Shown here piece by piece: positions 1 to 5,112 of a stretch of 6,651 nt of DNA. Source of the stretch: Actinomycetota bacterium (GTDB lineage: Bacteria; Actinomycetota; Actinomycetes; Streptosporangiales; Streptosporangiaceae). The stretch spans positions 17,341-23,991 of the forward strand of contig PMST01000625.1 in assembly GCA_003168295.1 (NCBI GenBank). Direction: 5' to 3'. The position numbers and the translations under genes are program-made. Numbering within the stretch: position 1 is the stretch's first letter; every line of letters begins with the position of its first letter. The notes under the pieces were generated by a model. That model worked only from the letters and a program-made list of their open reading frames with translations. It was not told the DNA's origin and ran no database searches.

Positions 1-2186
1 CCGGCGGGGCCGGGTTGTCGCTGGAGGAGACGATCGCGGCGGTCGTGCGGGATGCTGAAGGACTGCCCCTGCTGGTGGAGGACCTGCTGGCTACCGGGGA
101 CCTGGGCGGAATCGCGCCAAGGTTCGCCGATACCGTGCGCGCCCGGCTGGCCCGGCTGGATGACCGGCAGCGGATGGTGGCAGGCGCCGCGGCGGTTCTC
201 GGTCGCCGCTTTGACTGGCGGCTGCTGGACCGGGCGGCCGGAGTCCAGGGCGCAGAGGTCGCCGGAGCCCTGCACCGGTGCGCGGCGTTGCAGCTGATCG
301 TGACCGAAGGCTCGGGTTTCGCGTTCCGCCATGCGCTCACCCGGGACGTCATCCTGGCGGAGCTGGCCGGCCCGGACAGATGCCGTCTGTCGCTGGCGGC
401 CGCGGAGGCGCTCGCAGTTACGGCCGGGCGTAATGACGACGATCAGGTGCTGCTCACCGGGCGGCTCCTGGTCGACGGCGGCGAGCCGCTCCGGGCGGCG
501 GAGGTGCTGCTGCAGGCGGGGCGCCGGGCGTTCGGCGCCGGGTCGCTGTCATCCGCCGAGTTGTTCTTGCGGGAAGCGGGCCGCGCCGCCGCGGGCCACG
601 CCGCCGCGGGCAACGCGGACCTGAGCACCGGGATCGCGGGCCAGCTCGCGCAGGTGCTGCTGCACGCCGGGCAGCTTTCCGAGGCGGTCCAGATTGCCTC
701 GCGGACGGTGGCGGTCACCGATGGCCGCGACCTGGCCGCCGCCACCGCCATGCGGCTGGTCCTGGCGCGGGCGGCGGTGATGACGGCTGCGTGGGATGAT
801 GCCCGGATCCAGCTGGCGGACGTCCGCCGGAGCCGGCCCGCCGACCAGCACGCGCACGCGGAGGCCGCCGTCATCGAGGCGCAAGTGGCGCTGGGTGACG
901 GCCGGCCCGGTTCCCGGGCGCGGGCCGAGTACCTCGCGGCGGCCGCGGCGGGCATCGCCCGGGACGCCGGCCGGCCCGACCTGGCCTGCGAGGCGCTGGA
1001 GGTGCTCGGCTCCTGCGCCCGGCTGCACGACCTCGACGCGGCGGCCGCCGCGTTCGGCCGGGCCCTCAGCCTCGCCGCCGAAGCAGACCTGCGGGTGCAC
1101 CGCCTCAGGATCCTCAACGAGCTGGGGACCGTGGAGATGCTGCGCGACGCGCAGGGCGAGCGCCTGGAACAGGCCCGCGCCGAGGCGTCGCGCGCGGGTG
1201 CCGTCGGGCTGGCCGTCGGTATCGGCGCCAACATCGCGGCGCTGATGGCGATGACCGCGCGGTTCACCGACGCCATGCAGGTGGCCGGCGAAGTGGAGGA
1301 CACGGCCCGGCGGCTCGGCCTGATCCCGCTCCAGGCCGCGGCGCTGCTCATGCAGGGCTTTGCCATGGCTCACCAGGGCCGGACCCGGGAGAGCGAGCAC
1401 TACCTGGCCGCCGCCGAGGCAACCGCGCCTGACGACCCCGATCTGCGCGCCGGGGCGTGGGCCATCGGCCGCGGGATCGGAGCCCTCCTGGCCGAAGACC
1501 GGGCCGGCGCACGCCAGGCCTTTGCCCGCGCCCGCGCGGAAGCCCCCGACCAGCACGCGCGGATCCTCAACCCGTACGAGGGACCCGAACTGCTGCTCCG
1601 GGCGCTGGCCGGCGAAGCGGGCCCGGCCGAGATAGAAGCCGCCGCCGCTGATGTCGTCCGGGCCGCGCGCTGGCCCGAGCTATGGTTCGGCGCCGCGCAG
1701 GCAGTAGCCAGGGGAGCCGACGGCGATGCCGCCGGGGCCTGCGCCGCGCTCAGCACCGCGCTTGAGGCCGGCGACCGTTATCCGGTCTTCTCCGCCCTGA
1801 CGATGCGCCTGGCCGCGGAGGCGGCCATCCGCGACTGCTGGGGAACGCCGGGCATGCTGCTCAGCACGGCGGACTCCACCTTCACCCGGCTACGGCTGGG
1901 CCGCGCTTCAGCGGCCTGCCGCGCGCTGCTCAAGACGACGGGTCACGCCGCACCGCGCAGGCGCGCCGCCGACGCCGGATTGCCGGCCGCGCTGATCGCC
2001 GCCGGCGTCACCGCGCGCGAGGCCGAAATCCTGGACCTGCTCGCCGACCGCCTCTCCAACCGCGAAATCGCCGGGCTGTTGTTCCTGTCACCGCGCACGG
2101 TAGAAAAGCACGTCGCGGCGCTGCTCGCCAAGCTCGGCGGCGAAGACCGCGGCGGCCTGGCCCGGCTGGCCCGCGGCCTGCGCTGA
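1..2186 (+). CDS. LAL-type LuxR-family transcriptional regulator (ATPase/TPR/HTH), 5' partial
   Basis: This is a large DNA-binding regulator of the LAL/MalT-like type, which normally couples a nucleotide-binding STAND/AAA module to a LuxR helix-turn-helix. The frame is open from base 3 with no convincing ribosome site near the TTG at 15, so the true start and the Walker A/B motifs lie upstream of the window. What remains begins with the end of the ATPase module: GLPLLVEDLL, FADTVRARLARL, AAVLGRRFDWRLL and FRHALTRDVILAEL (about 75-365), all typical of this family. A long alanine-rich helical region (about 420-1940) looks like degenerate TPR repeats. The last 60 residues (2004-2183) form the HTH, with TAREAEILDLLA, LSNREIAGLLFLSPRTVEKH and AALLAKLG. 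The effector is unknown. A 7-bp inverted repeat and a small ABM-like gene follow directly, a plausible target. Family assignment is firm; pathway is not known. Confidence 0.92.
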   Translation, partial: GGAGLSLEETIAAVVRDAEGLPLLVEDLLATGDLGGIAPRFADTVRARLARLDDRQRMVAGAAAVLGRRFDWRLLDRAAGVQGAEVAGALHRCAALQLIVTEGSGFAFRHALTRDVILAELAGPDRCRLSLAAAEALAVTAGRNDDDQVLLTGRLLVDGGEPLRAAEVLLQAGRRAFGAGSLSSAELFLREAGRAAAGHAAAGNADLSTGIAGQLAQVLLHAGQLSEAVQIASRTVAVTDGRDLAAATAMRLVLARAAVMTAAWDDARIQLADVRRSRPADQHAHAEAAVIEAQVALGDGRPGSRARAEYLAAAAAGIARDAGRPDLACEALEVLGSCARLHDLDAAAAAFGRALSLAAEADLRVHRLRILNELGTVEMLRDAQGERLEQARAEASRAGAVGLAVGIGANIAALMAMTARFTDAMQVAGEVEDTARRLGLIPLQAAALLMQGFAMAHQGRTRESEHYLAAAEATAPDDPDLRAGAWAIGRGIGALLAEDRAGARQAFARARAEAPDQHARILNPYEGPELLLRALAGEAGPAEIEAAAADVVRAARWPELWFGAAQAVARGADGDAAGACAALSTALEAGDRYPVFSALTMRLAAEAAIRDCWGTPGMLLSTADSTFTRLRLGRASAACRALLKTTGHAAPRRRAADAGLPAALIAAGVTAREAEILDLLADRLSNREIAGLLFLSPRTVEKHVAALLAKLGGEDRGGLARLARGLR
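585..614 (+). repeat. 15-bp in-frame tandem duplication inside the regulator gene
   Basis: Two adjacent 15-bp units (585-599 and 600-614) match at 14 of 15 positions. They encode AAAGH followed by AAAGN in the TPR-like region. The unit is a multiple of three, so the frame is kept. It is probably replication slippage in alanine-rich helical sequence with little functional effect. Confidence 0.7.
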
Positions 2187-2193
2187 ATCCACG

Positions 2194-2212
2194 ATGGGTA
2201 CGTCCTACCCAT
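2194..2212. promoter_or_regulatory. Perfect 7-5-7 inverted repeat, candidate LuxR-type operator
   Basis: ATGGGTA (2194-2200), a 5-nt spacer CGTCC, and TACCCAT (2206-2212) form a perfect inverted repeat 7 nt after the regulator's stop codon and 66 nt before the next start. TACCCAT fits the TACYYMT heptamer known for NarL, a protein with the same GerE/LuxR fold, although NarL's usual 7-2-7 layout has the heptamers in the opposite orientation. There is no T-tract, so an operator is favoured over a terminator. The binding protein is inferred, not shown. Confidence 0.5.
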
Positions 2213-2267
2213 GTGCCGCGGTGGCCTTCCGGCCGACGATCAGGTCAACGCATTCACTCACCTGACC

Positions 2268-2276
2268 AAGGAGAAG
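2268..2276 (+). promoter_or_regulatory. Ribosome binding site that sets the start of the ABM-like gene
   Basis: AAGGAGAAG contains the Shine-Dalgarno core AAGGAG, with GGAG ending 5 nt before the ATG at 2279. The same frame is open back to an ATG at 2213, but that codon has no such site and would add 22 residues unlike the family. This decides the start at 2279. Confidence 0.85.
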
Positions 2277-2278
2277 TC

Positions 2279-2563
2279 ATGGCAATCGCCGCCGTCTTCG
2301 AGTTCCCCGCAGAACCCGTGGAGAAATACCGCAAGGTCTTCGACGCGGGAGAGGCCATCGTCAACCAGCCGAACCGCCTCTACCACGTCTGCTACCGCAC
2401 CGACACCGGCTTCACTGTCATCGATGTCTGGGCCGACGAACAGTCCTTCGCCGCCTTCGGCGAGACCCTCGGCCCGGCCCTGCACCACGCCGGCCTGGAC
2501 GCCAAGCCCGCCGTCTACCCCGTCGAGCAAGTCATGACGCAAGACGGCACCCGAGCCAGCTAG
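2279..2563 (+). CDS. Small ABM-like (dimeric alpha-beta barrel) protein
   Basis: A 94-residue soluble cytoplasmic protein with no signal peptide or membrane segment. The pattern is that of small ferredoxin-like alpha/beta barrel proteins of the antibiotic biosynthesis monooxygenase (ABM) superfamily: an N-terminal strand (AIAAVFEF, 2-9), a helix (13-28), a strand pair around LYHVCYR and GFTVIDVW (34-51), the helix EQSFAAFGETLGPALHHAGL (54-73), and a last strand VYPVEQVM (79-86). The run 'VIDVW-x(5)-F-x(2)-F-x(3)-LGPAL' is typical of actinobacterial members. Such proteins usually dimerise; some oxidise aromatic polyketides or degrade haem, but many have no known activity, and no catalytic residue can be assigned here. 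It follows the LuxR-type regulator by 92 nt with an inverted repeat between them, suggesting it is controlled by it. Family moderately sure, function unknown. Confidence 0.82.
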   Translation: MAIAAVFEFPAEPVEKYRKVFDAGEAIVNQPNRLYHVCYRTDTGFTVIDVWADEQSFAAFGETLGPALHHAGLDAKPAVYPVEQVMTQDGTRAS

Positions 2564-2581
2564 CCGAGCGCTCCCGGATCA

Positions 2582-2619
2582 CCGGTGGGGCAGTAGCTTG
2601 GCACTGTCTGCTCCACCGG
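2582..2619 (+). terminator. Hairpin terminator of the ABM-like gene
   Basis: CCGGTGGGGCAG (2582-2593) pairs with CTGCTCCACCGG (2608-2619) over 12 bp around a 14-nt loop, 18 nt past the stop codon. The one non-Watson-Crick pair is G-U in the + strand transcript but would be A-C in the - strand transcript, which favours a role for the + strand gene. No U-tract follows, as is common in actinobacteria. Confidence 0.6.
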
Positions 2620-2694
2620 CTTCCGTGTCCGTGAGACGTGAGAATCAGCCCGAGGTTGTCCCAGCACCGCTGGCGCCGTGACGTGGTCGAGGGT

Positions 2695-2727
2695 GGCGGC
2701 GTAGGCGGTGATGTCGCCTACGCCGCC
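2695..2727. terminator. Perfect 13-bp hairpin between convergent genes, probable terminator
   Basis: GGCGGCGTAGGCG (2695-2707) and CGCCTACGCCGCC (2715-2727) pair perfectly around a 7-nt loop. The right arm contains the acyltransferase stop codon (2718-2720), so the hairpin forms at the very end of that message. A perfect stem works on both strands and would also back up the hairpin at 2582-2619 against read-through. There is no U-tract. Confidence 0.6.
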
Positions 2728-3944
2728 GGGAAGGATCGATGATGACCGGCCGGCGGGTTGCCGCGCGCAGGCCGTGGTGGAGCAGTTGCGCCGTCGGCTT
2801 GCCTCGCAGCAGTGCCACGAACATCCCCGCGTCGTGATTCCACCCGGTGGAATACCAGCCACAGGCCCGACAGCATGATCGCGAACACCGGCAGCCAAGC
2901 GAGCCGTTCGGCTACCCACAGGCCGCCCGTCGGGGCGGTCAGCAGGCCCGGCACCCGGCCGGCCAGCAGGCCCGCGGAGCTGACCGTGATGAACGCGGTC
3001 TGGTGCCACAGGAACAGGGTCATCGCCGACAGATTGACCAGCGCTATCCCGGCCCAGGCCAGCGGGCGGCGCATCAATTGCGCCAGCCGGTCGCGCAGCA
3101 GCAGCGCCAGGCCGCACTGGGCGATCCCGAAGCTCACCACGGCCAGGGTGGGCGGGTTCAGGTTCGAGATGTGGGCTCCGTTCACGCCGACCATGCTGGC
3201 CGGATACCCGGCCCAGGCGATCAGCGCAGCGGTGGCGGCGGCGCCGCCGGCCAGCATCAGCGCAGGGGCCCGGCGGCCGCGCAGCGACCCCAGCGCCCAG
3301 GCGATGCCGAGGAGGTAGGGGACGAGCCAGCCAGCGGCGACATTGACCCAGCCCACCCAGGCCGGCCCAGACAGGCCGAACCGCACCAGGTCGGTGACGG
3401 CCACCACGGCGACCGGAAAGGCCGCCGCCCACGCGCCGAACCGCCGGGCCAGCCACACGGCCGCCGGGGTCAGCGCGGTCAGCACGGCATACACGCCCAG
3501 GAACCACAGCGGGCTGATGACCAGGAACAAGATGGTATGCACGGTCGCGGCCGGGACGCCCGCCAGGCACATGCCCGCCGTCACCGGAACCCAGACCGCG
3601 ACCAGGGCCGCGACCGGACGGGCCAGCCGGATCAGGCGCTTGCGCAGCCAGATGGGGTACCCGCCCCGGTAACCGCGGGCCGCCGAGTAGCCGCCGACCA
3701 GGAAGAACACCGCGAGCGTCTGGAAGATCCAGGACAGCGGGGTCAGGGCCGGCAGCGAGGCCAGCGGGCTGTCGTCGTGCAGGACCGTGCCGTGGTGGCT
3801 GCCGCCGAGCACGAGCGCGGTGACCAGCCAGTGGCCGCCGATGACCCCGGCGATGGCCAGGGCGCGCAGCGCATCGACCGCGCGGTCGCGCTGCGGAGGT
3901 GTCGCGGCGTCGATGCGCCGGGCGAGCTGCTGGAGGCCGTTCAC
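2718..3944 (-). CDS. Acyltransferase family 3 integral membrane protein
   Basis: A 408-residue polytopic membrane protein of the acyltransferase-3 (OafA/YrhL-like) family, whose members move acyl groups onto sugars, lipids or antibiotics at the membrane. The family signature is at the N-terminus: RAVDALRALAIAGVIGGHW, with Arg27 and His38 matching the conserved Arg and His. FFLVGGYSAARG (80-91) is also typical. About ten hydrophobic segments follow, including 111-128, 135-165, 172-186, 197-218, 227-246, 266-283, 296-325 and 348-366. The GTG start overlaps the upstream hydrolase stop by 4 nt (GTGA), so the two are probably co-translated. After Glu369 the last 39 codons are rich in Arg, Pro and Ala and have only 21 of 39 G/C third positions, against 21 of 25 in the codons just before; the tail may be read-through into unrelated sequence. 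Substrate unknown. Confidence 0.9.
   Translation of the reverse strand: MNGLQQLARRIDAATPPQRDRAVDALRALAIAGVIGGHWLVTALVLGGSHHGTVLHDDSPLASLPALTPLSWIFQTLAVFFLVGGYSAARGYRGGYPIWLRKRLIRLARPVAALVAVWVPVTAGMCLAGVPAATVHTILFLVISPLWFLGVYAVLTALTPAAVWLARRFGAWAAAFPVAVVAVTDLVRFGLSGPAWVGWVNVAAGWLVPYLLGIAWALGSLRGRRAPALMLAGGAAATAALIAWAGYPASMVGVNGAHISNLNPPTLAVVSFGIAQCGLALLLRDRLAQLMRRPLAWAGIALVNLSAMTLFLWHQTAFITVSSAGLLAGRVPGLLTAPTGGLWVAERLAWLPVFAIMLSGLWLVFHRVESRRGDVRGTAARQADGATAPPRPARGNPPAGHHRSFPAA
2837..2853. repeat. 17-bp near-perfect palindrome at the end of the acyltransferase core
   Basis: ATTCCACC (2837-2844) and GGTGGAAT (2846-2853) are perfect inverted copies around one central base. It covers codons 365-369 of the acyltransferase, exactly where the codon bias of the gene drops. 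It could be a protein-binding site, the scar of a recombination event, or chance; nothing in the sequence decides. Confidence 0.45.
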
Positions 3945-4870
3945 CGGGTCACCGCCGCCGGGTCACCCAGCGCGATGTAGGTCAGGTTGCGCAGCGAGAC
4001 CGAGCCCGGGTCCAGGTAGCCGCTGTGACCGCCGGTGCCGGTGGCGAAGACGCGCGCGCCGAATCCGGGCGACACCGGGTCGGCGCCGAAGCCCAGTCCG
4101 AACAGCCGGATGTACGGCACGTACTTGATCGGGTCGCCGCTCTCCTGGCCGGCCCACACCCGGGCCTTGGTGTGGAGCGAGGCCACCGAGGAGGCGTCCA
4201 TCCCGGGGCTGCCGAACACCGCGATGTCGGTGACCGGCAGGCGCGGCGCGGCCAGCCCGCAGACCACGGACCCGTAGCTGTGGCACAGCAGCGCGACCTG
4301 GTCGCCGTGCTGGGCCAGCGCGGTGACCAGCGGCCGCAGGGCCTGAGCCCCTTGCCCAGCGTCACCCGAGGTCATTACGGCCGGGCTGAGCGTGGCCGGG
4401 GTGGGGTAGCCGAGCCAGGCGATGATCGCCAGCCGCGCCCCGGGGTCGAGCAAGTGCGCCTCGGCGGCGAGCGCCTTCGCACTGCCGCCGGGGGACGACG
4501 ATCCCCGGGAGAAGAACGTGGCCAGCGTCGTGTCGGAGCCTGGCACCAGGATCGCGACCCGCGTCGCCGTGGCCAGGTTGCCGATCACCATCGCGGCTAC
4601 GCCCTGGCCGTTCGGATTGAAGAACAGCACGTGCTGGGTGCGCAGGCTGGCCAGCGCGCCGGCCAGCTGGCTGTCGCCGTCGCGGGCAGCGGTGCGTTCG
4701 GCCGTTCCGATCGACCGGGCATCGGCCGCGTAGCGGGTGGTCAGCGCGCTTGACGTCAGCGCGGGTGGTGCCTGGGGCGGGTCGGCGGTGGCGGACGGCC
4801 ATGCCGCCGCGGTCGTGCCGAACATCGCCGCCGCGATCAGCGGCGCGGCGGCCAGGTAACGAAGTCTCAT
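3941..4870 (-). CDS. Secreted DUF1023-type alpha/beta hydrolase
   Basis: A 309-residue predicted serine hydrolase of the DUF1023 (alpha/beta hydrolase 8) type. The N-terminus is a Sec-type signal peptide: MRLR, a hydrophobic core (5-22) and small residues suitable for cleavage at about 23-30, so it is probably exported. The nucleophile elbow is CHSYGS with Ser198, where Cys196 replaces the usual first Gly. FGSPGM (219-224), ARVWAG (236-241), GADPVSPGFGARVF (262-275) and GHSGY with His282 as the likely catalytic base follow the family order; the acid is perhaps Asp246 in GDPI. Cys196 and Cys204 are its only cysteines. The ATG start has GGAAGGA 7 nt upstream. It is the first gene of an operon with the acyltransferase (4-nt overlap) and is divergent from a two-component system. 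An esterase or lipase role on an envelope substrate is inferred; the substrate is unknown. Confidence 0.88.
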   Translation of the reverse strand: MRLRYLAAAPLIAAAMFGTTAAAWPSATADPPQAPPALTSSALTTRYAADARSIGTAERTAARDGDSQLAGALASLRTQHVLFFNPNGQGVAAMVIGNLATATRVAILVPGSDTTLATFFSRGSSSPGGSAKALAAEAHLLDPGARLAIIAWLGYPTPATLSPAVMTSGDAGQGAQALRPLVTALAQHGDQVALLCHSYGSVVCGLAAPRLPVTDIAVFGSPGMDASSVASLHTKARVWAGQESGDPIKYVPYIRLFGLGFGADPVSPGFGARVFATGTGGHSGYLDPGSVSLRNLTYIALGDPAAVTR

Positions 4871-4877
4871 CGTGGCG

Positions 4878-4884
4878 TCCTTCC
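4878..4884 (-). promoter_or_regulatory. Ribosome binding site of the hydrolase gene
   Basis: GGAAGGA on the - strand ends 7 nt before the ATG at 4870. It is the only good site near the start and agrees with the signal peptide beginning directly at this Met. Confidence 0.8.
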
Positions 4885-4908
4885 AGCGTGATCTGCGTTC
4901 CGATCAGG

Positions 4909-4938
4909 AAGCTACGGACGCCGGTGGCTAGCCGGCGT
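4909..4938 (-). promoter_or_regulatory. Candidate promoter -10 with adjacent inverted repeat, hydrolase operon
   Basis: TAGCTT on the - strand (4914 to 4909) fits the TANNNT pattern of actinobacterial -10 elements and would start a transcript near 4902, leaving a leader of about 30 nt with the ribosome site. Directly upstream, ACGCCGG (4918-4924) and CCGGCGT (4932-4938) form a perfect 7-bp inverted repeat around 7 nt, covering the spacer and -35 area. No good -35 hexamer is seen, which fits a promoter needing an activator or one controlled by a protein bound at the repeat. This is inference from position. Confidence 0.4.
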
Positions 4939-5032
4939 CGGCCTGGCGAGCCGTTTGCCGGCCTGCGCCGCTGGTATGAGGCCGGTGGCGCGGGACGGTC
5001 CGGCATCGCCGCCGGCCCGGCCGGCCTGGACC

Positions 5033-5054
5033 ACCCCCTACTCGGGTATGGGGT
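5033..5054. promoter_or_regulatory. 22-bp imperfect palindrome upstream of the kinase gene, candidate operator
   Basis: The centre is TACTC (5039-5043) against GGGTA (5044-5048), flanked by CCCC (5034-5037) and GGGG (5050-5053), with A5033 pairing T5054. Nine of eleven positions pair; the exceptions are one mismatch (5038/5049) and one T/G. It lies about 60 nt before the kinase start and upstream of its -10. NarL-type response regulators often control their own operons, so this is a candidate binding site for the regulator encoded at 6354. Confidence 0.5.
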
Positions 5055-5099
5055 CGCAGATACGCCGCGCGGGTGACGAGGTTCCCGGGTCGCCGCGCC

Positions 5100-5105
5100 T
5101 ACGCT
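5100..5105 (+). promoter_or_regulatory. -10 element placed for leaderless transcription of the kinase gene
   Basis: TACGCT fits TANNNT and ends 7 nt before the A of the ATG at 5113, the spacing expected if transcription begins at the start codon. There is no purine-rich ribosome site at a normal distance; GGTGG sits only 2 nt away. Leaderless mRNAs are common in actinobacteria. This favours ATG 5113 over the in-frame GTG at 5107. Confidence 0.55.
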
Positions 5106-5112
5106 GGTGGAC

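Noticed and set aside
15..17. TTG at 15 as the real start of the LuxR-type gene
   Set aside because: The frame is open to the window edge and the protein begins in the middle of the ATPase module, so the start lies outside.
443..1556. Long - strand open frames opposite the LuxR-type regulator
   Set aside because: They are rich in Arg, Ser, Pro and Ala with no family motif, and lie opposite a gene with clear domains; high GC content leaves antisense frames open.
2213..2278. N-terminal extension of the ABM-like gene from the ATG at 2213
   Set aside because: No ribosome site there, while AAGGAG stands 5 nt before ATG 2279, and the extra 22 residues do not look like the family.
2739..2837. Short + strand frame beginning ATGATG after GGAAGG, opposite the acyltransferase tail
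   Set aside because: Only 32 codons, no recognisable motif, and it lies antisense to a region whose coding status is already doubtful.
2560..3570. 336-codon - strand frame overlapping the acyltransferase
   Set aside because: Gly/Arg/Pro-rich and without membrane or domain pattern across 2850-3570; only its last stretch (about 2600-2730) looks coding-like, and that is reported as a possible fragment.
2847..3980. 377-codon + strand frame opposite the acyltransferase
   Set aside because: Composition dominated by Gln, Arg, Gly and His, the usual mirror of a hydrophobic membrane gene on the other strand; no start signal or motif.
5011..5025. GCCGGC direct/palindromic doublet in the divergent gap
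   Set aside because: Short self-complementary GC words like this are expected by chance at this base composition.
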